Assembly: GCF_005116465.1 (NCBI RefSeq)
Contig: NZ_SWBM01000004.1
Location: forward strand, 1 to 64,000
DNA: 64,000 nucleotides
Source of the DNA: Robertmurraya kyonggiensis
Lineage (GTDB): Bacteria > Bacillota > Bacilli > Bacillales > Cytobacillaceae
Reading direction: 5' to 3'
Part shown: piece by piece, positions 37,285 through 48,078 of the stretch
How positions within the stretch are numbered: the first letter of the stretch is position 1
Layout: each line of letters opens with the position of its first letter
Made by a program: the position numbers and the translations under genes
Notes under the pieces: model-generated
Seen by the model: only the letters and a program-made list of their open reading frames with translations
Databases searched by the model: none
What the model was told of the DNA's origin: nothing

Positions 37285-38216
37285 TATCCCTCTAACTCCT
37301 TTTTCACCTCATCAATAAGAGCTTTAGCTCCCTTATCTGTCAAATACTTAGCAGCTGCATTGCCCAATTCTTCAGGATTTGTTCCTTCTAAACGTTCTTT
37401 GTAGATCGTTTTCCCATCTGGAGATGCAACCAATCCAGTGAAGACGATTTTCTCGTTTTCATCGATAAAAGCATACCCTGCAATCGGAACCTGGCATCCG
37501 CCCTCCATTTTATTAAGGAAAGCACGCTCTGCTCTTACTGTTTGATCCGTCTTGGCACAAGTAAATTTTTCTAAAAGAGAACGTAGCTCCGTATCGTTTT
37601 CTCTGCACTCAATGGATAAAGCTCCTTGTCCTACAGCAGGAAGACACACTTCTGGTTCAAGGAATTCTGTGATCACATCACTTGCCCAGCCCATGCGAGA
37701 AAGGCCAGCTGCTGCCAAAATAATCGCATCGTAATCTTCTGTATTCAGCTTTTCTAAACGCGTATCAATATTTCCACGAATCCATTTAATTTCTAAATCA
37801 GGACGAACCGCAAGAAGCTGTGCTGCACGGCGCAGACTGCTCGTTCCGATAACAGCACCTCCTTTAAGATCTTTTAAAGGTATATGTCCCTTTGAAATTA
37901 ACACATCACGATGGTCTTCCCTTACAGGAATTGCACCAATCGTTAAACCTTCAGGAAGTACTGCTGGCATGTCTTTCATACTATGGATAGCAAGATCGAT
38001 TTCTCCATCTAACATGGCTTGCTCAATTTCTTTAACAAAAAGACCTTTTCCCCCAACTTTTGAAAGGGTCACATCAAGAATTCTGTCCCCTTTTGTCACG
38101 ATTTCCTTCACTTCAAAATCATAAGAAGGGTCGATTTTCTTTAATTGCTCAATTACCCAGTTCGTTTGGGTTAAAGCTAGCTTACTTCGTCTAGAACCAA
38201 CAATAAATTTTCTCAT
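37284..38216 (-). CDS. hemC: Hydroxymethylbilane synthase (porphobilinogen deaminase)
   Basis: Polymerises four porphobilinogens on a dipyrromethane cofactor. Key blocks: [27 protein letters not shown], the Arg-rich [13 protein letters not shown], and the cofactor cysteine in [12 protein letters not shown]. The start is ATG 38216 with GGAGG 6 nt upstream; the in-frame ATG at 38234 adds six residues and lacks a ribosome site. 310 residues. Confidence 0.96.
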   Translation of the reverse strand: MRKFIVGSRRSKLALTQTNWVIEQLKKIDPSYDFEVKEIVTKGDRILDVTLSKVGGKGLFVKEIEQAMLDGEIDLAIHSMKDMPAVLPEGLTIGAIPVREDHRDVLISKGHIPLKDLKGGAVIGTSSLRRAAQLLAVRPDLEIKWIRGNIDTRLEKLNTEDYDAIILAAAGLSRMGWASDVITEFLEPEVCLPAVGQGALSIECRENDTELRSLLEKFTCAKTDQTVRAERAFLNKMEGGCQVPIAGYAFIDENEKIVFTGLVASPDGKTIYKERLEGTNPEELGNAAAKYLTDKGAKALIDEVKKELEG

Positions 38217-38243
38217 GAGAGCCTCCTGCTTCATATATAGAGT

Positions 38244-39077
38244 CTATGAATTCCAAATATGGAAGGACGATAATTGTCCTGATAGAAAAAAATTAATTAA
38301 AACGATAAGAAATGACGCTAAATTCCATAGGGCCAGGTTTTTCCCTTGAATTCCTTTGCCAACACGTAAATACAAATAAACACCATAGACCGTGAGGACA
38401 ATAAAGGAACCGATTACTTTTGCATCGTACCAAACAACATCTGGAAGCTTGATATATGCCCATTGTAACCCTAGAATAAGTGCCAATAAAAGCATTGGCA
38501 CACCAATCACATTTAATACGTGAGACATATGCTCCAGCTTTGCCAAATCCGCGATACGGATCAGCTTTTTCCCCCACTTCTTCCTTTTCAATAAATCGTA
38601 CTGAATGACATACAACAACGAAAATACAGAAGAGATAGAGAATGCACCGTAAGAAAGAATCGCCATCGTAATATGTATGAAAAGTAGCTCCGATGCGAGC
38701 TGTCCGACCATAACCTCGGATTCATATTGAATTGGGGCAAAGGTATGGATAACCATAATCGCAAAGCCGACGACATTTGTAAAAAATACGATGAAATCGA
38801 CCTTCATTAATCGGTTGATACCCAGTGATAATGTAACTAGGACCCAGACATAAAAATATAATCCCTCAAAAATCGTGAGCACAGGAAATCTACCTGTATC
38901 TACCATGAATAGCAATAAAAATATCGTCTGTAAAATCCATACAAACGCAAGTAACCAGAAGGCAACTTTATTTGCTTTCCGGTTACTGTAAAGAAAATCA
39001 ATGAAATATAATAAAATGCTCAATGCATACACAATAATCGTAAGTTCATGAAGCCGAGTCATATATTCTTCAATCAT
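38244..39077 (-). CDS. hemX: HemX, cytochrome c assembly-like membrane protein
   Basis: Polytopic membrane protein of 277 residues with about eight helices and a CcsA/CcmC-like core (HITMAILSYGAFSISSVFSLLY). In B. subtilis HemX lowers the level of glutamyl-tRNA reductase (HemA). It sits between hemA and hemC as expected. Ribosome site AAGGGGTC precedes the ATG. Confidence 0.92.
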   Translation of the reverse strand: MIEEYMTRLHELTIIVYALSILLYFIDFLYSNRKANKVAFWLLAFVWILQTIFLLLFMVDTGRFPVLTIFEGLYFYVWVLVTLSLGINRLMKVDFIVFFTNVVGFAIMVIHTFAPIQYESEVMVGQLASELLFIHITMAILSYGAFSISSVFSLLYVIQYDLLKRKKWGKKLIRIADLAKLEHMSHVLNVIGVPMLLLALILGLQWAYIKLPDVVWYDAKVIGSFIVLTVYGVYLYLRVGKGIQGKNLALWNLASFLIVLINFFLSGQLSSFHIWNS

Positions 39078-39092
39078 AGTTAGGACCCCTTT

Positions 39093-40442
39093 TTATGATT
39101 GAAAGGAAGCCTGTGGTGTAGCAACAACAGCTTTCTTAAAATCGCCTACTTCTTTCGATTCCTGCTGTTCTTTTACAAGTTCTTCAATGTTGAAGATTTT
39201 CATAAATAACGCTAATGATTCATCGGCATCTTTACATCCAGATAATTCTTTTACCTGCAGGATTGGATCCTTTAACATCTGATTGATAATGCTCTTCGTA
39301 TGCTTATTTAGTACCTTAATATCCCGTTCAGATAAGTGCGGTAGTTTACGTTCAATGCTGTTCATCGTTTCAGCTTGGATGCCCTGAGCTTTTTCTCTTA
39401 AAGCAGCAATAACAGGTACAACACCAAGCGTATTTAACCATTGTTTAAACTCAACAATTTCAGCTTCAATCATCAGCATAACTTTATTTGCTTCATGTTG
39501 ACGTTCTTGTAAGTTTGCTTCAACAATTCCTTCTAGATCGTCGATATCATATAAGAAAACACCCTCTAGCTCTGCAAGCTTCGGATCAAGATCACGAGGA
39601 ACAGCGATGTCCACCATAAACAATGGCTTGCCTTTACGCATCTTTTCTACGTCTTCCATCATATCTTTTGTAATCACAAAATCCTTTGCACCTGTTGAGC
39701 TAATTAAAATATCAGCTTCTAAAAGTGCACATTGAAGTTCATTCAAAGATTTTGCTTGTCCGGAAAAACGCTCCGCTAAGCTTTGTGCTTTTTCAAATGT
39801 TCTATTAATAACCGTTACCTCGCTAACACCGTTTGCATAGAGGTTCTGAATAGCCAGTTCACCCATTTTACCAGCACCAACAATGAGAACATGCTTATCT
39901 TCTAATGAACCAAATATCTTTTTCGCTAATTCAACAGCTGCGTAACTAATGGAGACTGCGTTTGCACCAATCTCTGTTTCAGAGTGCGCACGTTTCGAAA
40001 GTGTAATGACTTGTTTAAATAAGTGATTAAATACCGTACCCGTGCTTTTGATTTCTTGTGCCTGGAAAAAGCTTGTGCGAACTTGACCTAGGATTTGTGT
40101 TTCGCCTAGTACCATAGAATCTAAGCCGCAGGCAACATTAAATAGATGGTCTAGTGCCCCATCTTGTTCATAAGCAAATAAATATGGTGAAAATTCTTGT
40201 TGTGGAATATCAAACCACTCTGACAGAAATTCTTTTATATAATAACGGCCAGTATGGAGCTGGTCGACAACAGCATAGATCTCCGTACGATTACATGTTG
40301 ATACTATAACGTTTTCGAGTATGCTTTTTTTCACGCTCAATTTCTGCATGGCTTCCGCAAGAACAGAAGGGTCAAACGTAAGTTTTTCTCGAATTTCTAC
40401 AGGGGCAGTTTTGTAATTTAGACCGACAGTTAGTATATGCAT
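39093..40442 (-). CDS. hemA: Glutamyl-tRNA reductase
   Basis: First committed enzyme of C5 tetrapyrrole synthesis: reduces glutamyl-tRNA to glutamate-1-semialdehyde with NADPH. The catalytic cysteine is in [12 protein letters not shown], the nucleotide-binding region begins [13 protein letters not shown], and the dimerisation helix domain is C-terminal. The start is ATG 40442 ([20 protein letters not shown]); upstream in-frame codons to 40472 are unlike the family. 449 residues. It is the first gene of the hem operon and has a PerR-like box 38 bp upstream. Confidence 0.96.
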   Translation of the reverse strand: MHILTVGLNYKTAPVEIREKLTFDPSVLAEAMQKLSVKKSILENVIVSTCNRTEIYAVVDQLHTGRYYIKEFLSEWFDIPQQEFSPYLFAYEQDGALDHLFNVACGLDSMVLGETQILGQVRTSFFQAQEIKSTGTVFNHLFKQVITLSKRAHSETEIGANAVSISYAAVELAKKIFGSLEDKHVLIVGAGKMGELAIQNLYANGVSEVTVINRTFEKAQSLAERFSGQAKSLNELQCALLEADILISSTGAKDFVITKDMMEDVEKMRKGKPLFMVDIAVPRDLDPKLAELEGVFLYDIDDLEGIVEANLQERQHEANKVMLMIEAEIVEFKQWLNTLGVVPVIAALREKAQGIQAETMNSIERKLPHLSERDIKVLNKHTKSIINQMLKDPILQVKELSGCKDADESLALFMKIFNIEELVKEQQESKEVGDFKKAVVATPQASFQS

Positions 40443-40479
40443 GCTTTTTTCGCACCCCCACTTGATAATCACAATTACT

Positions 40480-40494
40480 TAATAATAATTATAA
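40480..40494 (-). promoter_or_regulatory. PerR-box-like operator at the hemA promoter
   Basis: TTATAATTATTATTA on the minus strand matches the published PerR consensus TTATAATnATTATAA at all but one position, and it includes a TATAAT that can serve as -10. In B. subtilis the hemAXCDBL operon is repressed by the peroxide regulator PerR, so the match is expected biologically. Confidence 0.75.
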
Positions 40495-40685
40495 CATGAA
40501 ATAATGCAGAAAGATTTTATAAATGTGAACATATGGTGAATAGCTGTGATATTATATAATGCGTAAACACCAAAATATTAAAATTATCCTACAAGAGGAT
40601 TCGCAAGTTTACGACAAAGTTCGTCCTCTAGTACCATAACAAAAATAGCTTGCCTATTCAAGTAAACAATATTGGAAGTGAAACA

Positions 40686-41171
40686 ATGAAAAATCAACGT
40701 ATTTTCCCAGGAATTATCCTTTTAGGATTCGGGATCTTTTTTTATTTACAGCAATCACAAATTACTCTGTTTCAAGGATTTGATACTTGGCCAACAATCC
40801 TGCTCATCGTTGGAATTGCCTTTTTATTTCAGGGATATATGGCAAAGGACCACGAAGCGATTTTACCCGGCGTTATTTTAGCTGGATTTGGCCTACATTT
40901 TCATGTTATTGAGAGATTCTCAATTTGGCCAAATTCGATTGGAGCTTTCATTCTCATAATTGCATTAGGCTTCCTTCTCCGCTATCAAAAGGTCGGAGAC
41001 GGGCTCATTCAAGGAATTTTATTCTTAGTATTATCAATTGTATTGCTGTTTTATGACAAAATTACCGGATGGTTAGGATTAATTGAAAACGGAACGGCGG
41101 CCGTATGGGAATTTTGGCCAATTATCCTAGTTGTTTTCGGGGTATATTTGTTGTTTATTAAGAAGAAATAG
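40686..41171 (+). CDS. Membrane protein with repeated LiaF-like TM region
   Basis: A 161-residue hydrophobic protein with about six helices. It has a repeated pattern: GIILLGFGIFFYL and GVILAGFGLHFHV, and WPTILLIVGIAFLFQGY and WPIILVVFGVYLL. This resembles the DUF5668/LiaI-LiaF-like transmembrane region found in envelope-stress proteins; the soluble LiaF domain is absent. The start ATG 40686 has GGAAGTG 6 nt upstream, and 40650 is an unsupported longer reading. It is divergent from hemA. Function unknown. Confidence 0.72.
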   Translation: MKNQRIFPGIILLGFGIFFYLQQSQITLFQGFDTWPTILLIVGIAFLFQGYMAKDHEAILPGVILAGFGLHFHVIERFSIWPNSIGAFILIIALGFLLRYQKVGDGLIQGILFLVLSIVLLFYDKITGWLGLIENGTAAVWEFWPIILVVFGVYLLFIKKK

Positions 41172-41222
41172 ATGGTGGATGGAATCATGGGGACATCTTT
41201 ATCGGGTTTTCTGAAATAGTTG

Positions 41223-41402
41223 TCTTTATGAACACTCCATGCGGACACTATTCACCCGGTTCCACTAATTAGTGTCTTTATGAACGCTTCATGCGGACAC
41301 TATTCACTCGTTTCCACTAACTAGTGTCTTTATGAACGCTCCATGCGGTCACTATTCACAGGATTTCCCTAATTAGTGTCTTCATGCGGTTGTAATTCAC
41401 GT
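41223..41402. repeat. 52-bp minisatellite, three full units and one partial
   Basis: Units begin at 41223, 41275, 41327 and 41379, a constant 52-bp period; the fourth unit has lost about 12 bp and is partial. Each full unit reads GTCTTTATGAAC, then CTCCATGCGG(A/T)CACTATTCAC, and so contains the inverted repeat AGTGTC/GACACT around a smaller TCC/GGA stem. No coding frame runs through it. It lies between two convergent genes. Confidence 0.9.
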
Positions 41403-41452
41403 GTAATCAGAAATCTTTGTCCACACGCAAACTCCTAATCGAAGAAAATAGA

Positions 41453-41498
41453 AAGGCGGTACAAAAGGTCTTATAATCGACCTTTTGTACCGCCTTTT
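41453..41498. terminator. Strong bidirectional terminator after ysxC
   Basis: Perfect 19-bp inverted repeat beginning AAAGGCGGTACAAAAGGTC, loop of 8 nt, A/T-rich on both ends. It ends the lonA-ysxC transcript and could also stop plus-strand transcription. Confidence 0.9.
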
Positions 41499-41503
41499 CT
41501 TTA

Positions 41504-42085
41504 TTACATATAGCTTTTAATAATTGACCAAGCTTCGTCTTTTCCATGTCCTGTTTCGGAAGAGAAGAGCACGATATGATCATCTGGGTCTAAATCTAAT
41601 GTTTCTTTTGTCACTTTAAAATGTTTCTGCCATTGTGATTTTGAGATTTTATCTGCTTTTGTGGCAATAATGATACACGGAATACCATAATGCTTCAAAA
41701 AGTCATACATCATCACATCATCTTGTGTTGGGGGATGTCGTAAATCAACGATTAAGATGACCGCTTTTAGCTGCTCTCTCTTCGTTAAATACGTCTCAAT
41801 CATTTTTCCCCAAGCTTCTCTTTCCTTTTTCGAAACCTTTGCATATCCATATCCAGGGACATCGACAAAATGTAAAATCTCATTAATCAAATAGAAATTT
41901 AACGTCTGAGTCTTACCTGGCTTTGATGAAATCCTCGCCAAACCTTTTCGATTCAGCATCTTATTAATAAAAGAGGATTTACCTACGTTTGAACGACCTG
42001 CTAACGCGAACTCTGGTAATTCGGTTTCTGGATATTGATCCGGTTTTACTGCACTAATTACTATCTCTGAACTAACAACTTTCAT
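41504..42085 (-). CDS. ysxC: Ribosome biogenesis GTPase YsxC (EngB/YihA)
   Basis: Essential GTPase for 50S subunit assembly. G1 GRSNVGKSS (about 31-39), G2 Thr in the [11 protein letters not shown] region, G3 DVPGYG, G4 TKADKI and G5 FSSETG are all seen. 193 residues. The ATG overlaps the lonA stop by 1 nt (TAATG), the same arrangement as in B. subtilis. Confidence 0.96.
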   Translation of the reverse strand: MKVVSSEIVISAVKPDQYPETELPEFALAGRSNVGKSSFINKMLNRKGLARISSKPGKTQTLNFYLINEILHFVDVPGYGYAKVSKKEREAWGKMIETYLTKREQLKAVILIVDLRHPPTQDDVMMYDFLKHYGIPCIIIATKADKISKSQWQKHFKVTKETLDLDPDDHIVLFSSETGHGKDEAWSIIKSYM

Positions 42086-44409
42086 TACTCTGCACCACCA
42101 CTCAAAGCATGCTTTAACACTTCATCCACATGAGTAACAGGTACAAACACGAGATCATTGCGCACACTTTCTGGAATATCTTCTATGTCTTTTTCATTGT
42201 CTTTCGGTAAAATAATTTTCGTAAGTCCCGCACGATGGGCACTTAACGTTTTTTCCTTCAAACCACCGATTGGAAGGACACGGCCTCTAAGGGTAATTTC
42301 ACCTGTCATACCAACTTCTTTTCTAATTGGCTTTCCTGTTAAAGCTGATACAAGTGCGGTTGCCATCGTAATTCCAGCTGAAGGGCCATCCTTTGGCACC
42401 GCTCCCTCAGGAACGTGTATATGAATATCATGTTTCTCATGAAAATCAGGATCGATTCCAAGTTCCTCCGCTTTCGAGCGGATGTAACTAAACGCCGCTT
42501 GAGCAGATTCCTTCATCACATCGCCTAATTTTCCTGTTAAAATAAGCTTTCCTTTTCCTGGAGATAAGGAAACCTCAATTTGTAATGTGTCTCCACCGAC
42601 TGTTGTATAAGCAAGACCAGTCGCTACTCCAACTTGGTCTTCTAGTTCAGCTTGACCATAGCGGAAAATCGTTTTACCTAAAAACTCTTCCACATTTTTC
42701 TCTGAAACGATTACTTTCTTCTTCTCATTGGAAACAATGATCCGAGCCGTTTTTCTACAAATAGCTGCTAATTGACGCTCTAAACTACGTACACCAGCTT
42801 CTCTTGTATAATAACGGACAATTTTTTGAATGCCATCCTCACGTACTTGGAGCTGAGATTTGGTCATGCCATGATCTTTAATCTGCTTTGGTAGCAAGTG
42901 ATCCTTGGCAATATGAATCTTTTCCAATTCAGTGTATCCGGCAATTGTGATAATTTCCATACGATCTCTTAAAGGACCTGGGATTGATGATAAATCATTT
43001 GCCGTAGCAATGAACATAACTTTAGACAAATCATATGTTTCTTCAATATAGTGATCGCTAAAATTATGGTTTTGTTCTGGGTCTAAAACCTCTAACATTG
43101 CTGCAGAAGGGTCTCCTCTAAAATCACTAGACATTTTATCGATTTCATCTAACAAGAAAACAGGATTAATCGTACCAGCTTTTTTCATCCCTTGAATAAT
43201 TCGTCCAGGCATCGCACCTACATAGGTTCTTCTATGGCCACGAATTTCTGATTCATCCCGTACTCCACCAAGGGAAATACGAACAAAATTACGATTTAAG
43301 GAACGAGCAATGGAACGAGCAAGGCTTGTTTTACCTACTCCAGGAGGTCCAGCTAAGCATAAAATTGGTCCCTTTAGCGAATTCGTCATCTGTTGCACAG
43401 CTAAATATTCTAAGACCCGTTCCTTTACCTTTTCAAGCCCATAATGGTCATCGTTCAATATTTTTTCTGCCTTATTAATATCGAGATCATCATCTGTTGC
43501 ATTTGTCCAAGGCAATGAGATGAGCCAATCTAGATAATTACGAATCACAGAGCTTTCAGCAGAAGTCGATGGAACCTTTTCATAACGGTCTAATTCCTTC
43601 AAAGCAACTTTCTTGACGTTCTCCGTCATATTCGCCTTTTCAATTTTCTCCGTTAATTCAGCGATTTCACCCGTCTTGCCTTCTTTATCGCCAAGCTCTT
43701 TCTGAATCGCCTTCATTTGTTCACGCAAATAATACTCTTTTTGCGTTCTTTCCATCGATTTCTTAACTCGTTGACCAATTTTTTTTTCTAAATTAAGCAC
43801 TTCTTTTTCGTTATGAATGATTTCGATTAAACGATTAACTCTTTCTTTTACATTAATCGTTTCAAGGATTTCCTGCTTTTCCTTCAGCTTCAACGGAAGA
43901 TGAGAAGCAACGATATCTGCTAATCTTCCCGGTTCTTCGATATCCACTAAGCTAGAATAGGTTTCAGCCGAAATCTTTTTCGACATTTTTATGTATTGCT
44001 CAAAATATTCAAGGAGCGTTCTCATGAATGCTTCATCTTCAACATCTTTTTCTGCCCCATCAACGTATGTTTTCAGGCTAACTGCATAATGATCCTTTTC
44101 ATCAAAAAACTTGATGATTTCGGCTCTTTTTAACCCTTCAACTAAAACACGAATCGTCCCGTTTGGAAGCTTGAGCATTTGTTTAACCTTTGTTAAGGTC
44201 CCCATTGTGTATAAATCCTCTTCGAGAGGTTCATCTATGGATATATCTTTTTGAGTAGTTAAAAAAATGAGACTGTCATCAACCATTGCCTTTTCTAAAG
44301 CTTGCACAGATTTATCCCGGCCCACATCAAGATGCAAGACCATTGTAGGATATACTAGTAAGCCACGAAGCGGCAGGAGGGGGACGATAATGTCTTTCTT
44401 TTTCGCCAT
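42085..44409 (-). CDS. lonA: ATP-dependent protease LonA
   Basis: Hexameric AAA+ serine protease that degrades misfolded and regulatory proteins. The N-terminal Lon substrate-binding domain begins [15 protein letters not shown], Walker A is GPPGVGKTS near residue 355, and Walker B is [11 protein letters not shown]. The C-terminal protease has the catalytic Ser in [12 protein letters not shown] and the Lys in [14 protein letters not shown]. 774 residues. Ribosome site GGAGGTG. Confidence 0.97.
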   Translation of the reverse strand: MAKKKDIIVPLLPLRGLLVYPTMVLHLDVGRDKSVQALEKAMVDDSLIFLTTQKDISIDEPLEEDLYTMGTLTKVKQMLKLPNGTIRVLVEGLKRAEIIKFFDEKDHYAVSLKTYVDGAEKDVEDEAFMRTLLEYFEQYIKMSKKISAETYSSLVDIEEPGRLADIVASHLPLKLKEKQEILETINVKERVNRLIEIIHNEKEVLNLEKKIGQRVKKSMERTQKEYYLREQMKAIQKELGDKEGKTGEIAELTEKIEKANMTENVKKVALKELDRYEKVPSTSAESSVIRNYLDWLISLPWTNATDDDLDINKAEKILNDDHYGLEKVKERVLEYLAVQQMTNSLKGPILCLAGPPGVGKTSLARSIARSLNRNFVRISLGGVRDESEIRGHRRTYVGAMPGRIIQGMKKAGTINPVFLLDEIDKMSSDFRGDPSAAMLEVLDPEQNHNFSDHYIEETYDLSKVMFIATANDLSSIPGPLRDRMEIITIAGYTELEKIHIAKDHLLPKQIKDHGMTKSQLQVREDGIQKIVRYYTREAGVRSLERQLAAICRKTARIIVSNEKKKVIVSEKNVEEFLGKTIFRYGQAELEDQVGVATGLAYTTVGGDTLQIEVSLSPGKGKLILTGKLGDVMKESAQAAFSYIRSKAEELGIDPDFHEKHDIHIHVPEGAVPKDGPSAGITMATALVSALTGKPIRKEVGMTGEITLRGRVLPIGGLKEKTLSAHRAGLTKIILPKDNEKDIEDIPESVRNDLVFVPVTHVDEVLKHALSGGAE

Positions 44410-44459
44410 TCTCTAGCACCTCCAAATGCATATGTATCTTCAAAATTTAAGGATAATTC

Positions 44460-44489
44460 ATTGTACAATTCTATCGTATTTGCTACCAA
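44460..44489 (-). promoter_or_regulatory. Probable sigma-A promoter of lonA
   Basis: TTGGTA (44484-44489) and TACAAT (44460-44465) on the minus strand with an 18-nt spacer, ending about 50 bp before the lonA start. No CtsR-type direct repeat was noticed. Confidence 0.5.
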
Positions 44490-44562
44490 TAGTCTATTTT
44501 AAGGCACATGAAGTATTTTTATTATCTGTATTCCGATTGGTTGATTATACTAAAAGACAAAC

Positions 44563-44597
44563 AAAAACCTCGGTTTTCTAAGGCAACCGAAGTTTTT
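44563..44597 (-). terminator. Terminator of lonB
   Basis: Stem AACTTCGGTT/AACCGAGGTT followed by a T run on the minus strand, just after the lonB stop. Confidence 0.85.
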
Positions 44598-44604
44598 ATT
44601 TAAC

Positions 44605-46272
44605 CTAAATACTTTCTTTTTTCTTCAGTTCGATTGATGCTGTAATCGCTTGTTGTGTTGGGTTTTCTTTTAATAAGGCAACATCAAATACTTCTGATAA
44701 GTGAGTAACCGGTACAATATTTATTCCGTCAATTTCATTCAAGATGGTTTGGAGGTTTTCTTTTGGAATAATGACAGTCGTCGCACCAGCCTTTTTTGCC
44801 GCCTTGATTTTTGGATAGACGCCGCCAATTGGTTTCACATTGCCGTGAATACTTATTTCACCAGTCATCGCCACAGTGTGGTCAATTGGCCGTTTGTAAA
44901 TTGCAGAATAGATGCCCGTCGCCATCGCAATCCCTGCAGATGGCCCATCTATTGGTACTCCACCAGGGAAATTTACATGGATATCAAATTCATCAGCTGG
45001 TACACCCATTGAACGAAGTACGGTAATTACATTTTCGATCGACCCTCTTGCCATACTCTTTCTTTTGATCGATTTACTTCTATCTCCAATACTTTCTTCC
45101 TCAACGATACCTGTAATATTAATCGAACCCTTAATTTTAGCCGGAATAGCCATAACTTCAATTTCTAATAAAGAGCCTGTATTCGGCCCGTACACCGCCA
45201 GCCCATTTACTAAACCTATTGAGGAAAAATTCATTATTTTTCTTTCCATACGAGGTGTCAGTTGACTAGAATGAACGACCCATTCAATATCTTCATCCTT
45301 GATAAAATCACGATCTTCCTGAATCGCAATTCCAGCAGAGGTTTGAATTAAATTAACTGCTTCACGACCATTTCGTGCATAGTTCGCAAGTGTAGCTAAC
45401 CCTGTTTCACTAATTTTCAATCTTACTTTCTCTGCTGCTTTTCTTCCAACCTTTTCAATTTCTTCATCTGTTAGTTCACGGAAAAAGACTTCCATACATC
45501 TTGACCGGATCGCAGGAGGAATTTCACTTGGTGTCCTCGTTGTAGCACCAATGAGACGAAAATCAGCAGGCAAACCATTTTTAAAAATATCATGGATATG
45601 AGTAGGGATTTGGGTATTTTCTTCATTATAATAAGCACTTTCTAGAAAAACCTTTCGATCCTCTAATACCTTTAAAAGCTTATTCATTTGAATCGGATGC
45701 AATTCACCAATTTCATCAATAAACAAGACCCCGCCATGAGCATTCGTCACAGCTCCCTGTTTTGGCTGTGGAATTCCAGCCTGCCCCATGGCACCTGCAC
45801 CTTGATAAATCGGATCATGAACGGAGCCGATTAGCGGGTCGGCAATTCCTCTTTCATCAAATCGGGCAGTTGTTGCATCTAATTCAACGAACACAGAGGA
45901 ATTCTTAAATGGAGATTTCGGATTCTTTTTTGCTTCTTCTAAAACAAGGCGAGCAGCAGCTGTTTTTCCAACTCCAGGCGGCCCATAAATGATGACGTGC
46001 TGTGGATTAGGTCCACATAATGCAGCCTTTAGTGCTTTAATGCCGTCCTCTTGTCCAACGATGTCTGAGAAGGTAGATGGGCGAACCCGTTCTGAGAGCG
46101 GTTCAGTTAAAGAAATGGACCTCATTTTTCTTAATTGGTCCATTTCCTTTCTCGATTCCCTATCTATCGATACTTTTTGGGTACGCTGATTCCTTAGTAA
46201 ATTCCAAAAATAAAGCCCTATGACAATCCCGAAAAAAAGCTGGATAAATAAGGCTATCGCTGTCCAACTCAT
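44605..46272 (-). CDS. lonB: ATP-dependent protease LonB
   Basis: LonB is a membrane-anchored Lon paralogue used in the forespore of Bacillus. The 555-residue protein has one N-terminal membrane helix (ALFIQLFFGIVIGLYFW), no Lon-N domain, Walker [10 protein letters not shown] near residue 96, Walker B VLFIDEIGEL and the protease Ser in PIDGPSAGIAMATG with Lys in GGVYPKIKAAKKAG. It lies between clpX and lonA, as in B. subtilis. A sigma-F promoter would be expected; I could not identify one with confidence. Confidence 0.95.
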   Translation of the reverse strand: MSWTAIALFIQLFFGIVIGLYFWNLLRNQRTQKVSIDRESRKEMDQLRKMRSISLTEPLSERVRPSTFSDIVGQEDGIKALKAALCGPNPQHVIIYGPPGVGKTAAARLVLEEAKKNPKSPFKNSSVFVELDATTARFDERGIADPLIGSVHDPIYQGAGAMGQAGIPQPKQGAVTNAHGGVLFIDEIGELHPIQMNKLLKVLEDRKVFLESAYYNEENTQIPTHIHDIFKNGLPADFRLIGATTRTPSEIPPAIRSRCMEVFFRELTDEEIEKVGRKAAEKVRLKISETGLATLANYARNGREAVNLIQTSAGIAIQEDRDFIKDEDIEWVVHSSQLTPRMERKIMNFSSIGLVNGLAVYGPNTGSLLEIEVMAIPAKIKGSINITGIVEEESIGDRSKSIKRKSMARGSIENVITVLRSMGVPADEFDIHVNFPGGVPIDGPSAGIAMATGIYSAIYKRPIDHTVAMTGEISIHGNVKPIGGVYPKIKAAKKAGATTVIIPKENLQTILNEIDGINIVPVTHLSEVFDVALLKENPTQQAITASIELKKKESI

Positions 46273-46749
46273 TGGTTTTCCCTCCTGTATCTCTAGCTTG
46301 TTTGTATACTTGCTAGTATCTCCTTCAAAAGTTTGGAATAAACAAGATTTTTTGAGAAAACTTCCTTCAACATAGGTCCTTTTGAGTACCTATTTTTATT
46401 GAATTTTATACGCTGGCTGATAAAAAGAGTCTGATTTCCGCATCTAAGAGCCAGACGCCCGCAATTAGTAACACAGGTTTAGCCCCCAGGCTGATAAATA
46501 GAAGGAAAAATTCCGCTTAATTAGCAAATATCATAAAAAAAAGTTCAATTAGACGGAGGTATTCCGTCTATCGATTCGAAAAACGTGAAAATAGGAGATT
46601 TTGCTTTGTATAAGCGGAAAATCTCCGTCTAATTCCCGCGTAACGAGCTCCGTATTGTATATAACCGGAAAATTTCCGCTAATTATTTTATGTTTGCTGG
46701 TAACTCGATTAAAGATGATGATACGACTTCTCCCGTTTACAGCAAAAAC
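46273..46749. repeat. Gap with palindromic repeat array, copy C
   Basis: No gene is seen. From about 46499 to 46685 there are four palindromic units of the GGAAAAnTCC type: GAAGGAAAAATTCCGCTTAA, ACGGAGGTATTCCGT, GCGGAAAATCTCCGTC and ACCGGAAAATTTCCGC. They match the units inside the repeats at 29203 and 61215, but the AGCTCTGTTA ends of those copies are not evident here. The lonB promoter should lie at 46273-46498. Confidence 0.65.
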
Positions 46750-46797
46750 AAAAAACTGCCCCAGAAGATCATCTAAATGACCTTAAGGGGCAGTTCT
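46750..46797 (-). terminator. Terminator of clpX
   Basis: Stem ACTGCCCC/GGGGCAGT with additional inner pairing (GGTCAT/ATGATC), followed by TTTTTTG on the minus strand. Confidence 0.87.
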
Positions 46798-46812
46798 TCA
46801 AGTTAACATCGC

Positions 46813-48078
46813 TTACGCAGATGTTTTTGTTTCTTTTTCAATTAAAGTGCCATCGTTTAATAAAAGCTTTGGCGCGCTATTGTCCGTAACGGTTTCCTTC
46901 GTAATAATACATTTTGTGATATCATCACGAGATGGTAAATCGTACATCACATCAAGCATAATTGCTTCAATGATAGAACGAAGTCCACGAGCTCCTGTCT
47001 TACGTTCAATTGCCTTTTTCGCAATTTCCTTAAGAGCGTCTTCTTCAAAATCAAGCTCTACATCATCAAGCTCAAGCATTTTTTGATATTGTTTCACCAA
47101 TGCATTCTTTGGCTTTGTTAAGATCTCAATTAATGCGTCTTCATCAAGAGGAGTTAGACTCGCAATGACCGGTAAACGACCAATGAACTCCGGAATTAGA
47201 CCAAATCTTAATAAGTCCTCAGGTAAAACTTTTGATAATAAGTCCTTATCTTCAATCTCATGCTTTTTCACATCTGAACCAAATCCAATTACCTTTTGGC
47301 CAAGGCGACGCTTAATAATCGGTTCAATTCCGTCAAATGCTCCACCACAGATAAACAAGATATTCGTTGTATCAATTTGAATGAATTCTTGATGAGGATG
47401 CTTTCTTCCACCTTGTGGTGGTACACTCGCTACCGTACCTTCAAGAATTTTTAATAATGCTTGCTGTACACCTTCACCAGATACGTCTCTTGTAATAGAC
47501 GGGTTCTCTGACTTACGAGCAACCTTATCGATCTCATCGATATAAATAATTCCTTTTTCCGCTTTTTCAACATCATAATCAGCCGCTTGAATCAGCTTTA
47601 ATAAAATGTTTTCAACATCTTCACCAACGTAACCAGCCTCCGTAAGTGATGTTGCATCCGCAATCGCAAATGGAACATTTAGAATACGAGCAAGTGTCTG
47701 TGCAAGTAATGTCTTACCACTACCTGTTGGACCAATCATCGCAATATTACTTTTTGATAACTCCACATCATCAATTTTACTGTTAGAATTAATACGCTTG
47801 TAATGGTTATAAACAGCTACAGCTAAATTCTTCTTCGCTTGGTCCTGACCAATAACGTATTCGTCTAAAATATCACGAATTTCTTTCGGCTTCGGTACAT
47901 CCTTAAACTCAACTTCTTCTTCAGTACCTAGCTCTTCTTCCACGATCTCTGTGCAAAGTTCAATACATTCATCACATATATATACACCTGGTCCAGCTAC
48001 AAGCTTTCGAACCTGATCCTGCGTCTTGCCACAGAAGGAACACTTTAATTGTCCTTTTTCATCATTAAATTTAAACAA
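46813..48078 (-). CDS. clpX: ATP-dependent Clp protease ATP-binding subunit ClpX
   Basis: AAA+ unfoldase that feeds substrates to ClpP. The N-terminal zinc-binding domain has Cys13, Cys16, Cys35 and Cys38 (CSFC and CDEC). Walker A is GPTGSGKT, Walker [10 protein letters not shown], and the ClpP-contacting IGF loop is present (KVIGFGSD). The start is TTG 48078 ([13 protein letters not shown]), 6 nt after AAGGGGTG, and it agrees with the B. subtilis protein; the GTG at 48087 overlaps the ribosome site. 421 residues. Confidence 0.96.
   Translation of the reverse strand: MFKFNDEKGQLKCSFCGKTQDQVRKLVAGPGVYICDECIELCTEIVEEELGTEEEVEFKDVPKPKEIRDILDEYVIGQDQAKKNLAVAVYNHYKRINSNSKIDDVELSKSNIAMIGPTGSGKTLLAQTLARILNVPFAIADATSLTEAGYVGEDVENILLKLIQAADYDVEKAEKGIIYIDEIDKVARKSENPSITRDVSGEGVQQALLKILEGTVASVPPQGGRKHPHQEFIQIDTTNILFICGGAFDGIEPIIKRRLGQKVIGFGSDVKKHEIEDKDLLSKVLPEDLLRFGLIPEFIGRLPVIASLTPLDEDALIEILTKPKNALVKQYQKMLELDDVELDFEEDALKEIAKKAIERKTGARGLRSIIEAIMLDVMYDLPSRDDITKCIITKETVTDNSAPKLLLNDGTLIEKETKTSA

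Noticed and set aside
40443-40649. T-box or other riboswitch before hemA
   Set aside because: No GGTGGTACCGCG-type motif and no terminator/antiterminator pair; only the PerR-like box is supported.
41223-41402. Possible CRISPR array
   Set aside because: The repeats are contiguous with a 52-bp period and have no unique spacers between conserved repeats; no cas genes are near.
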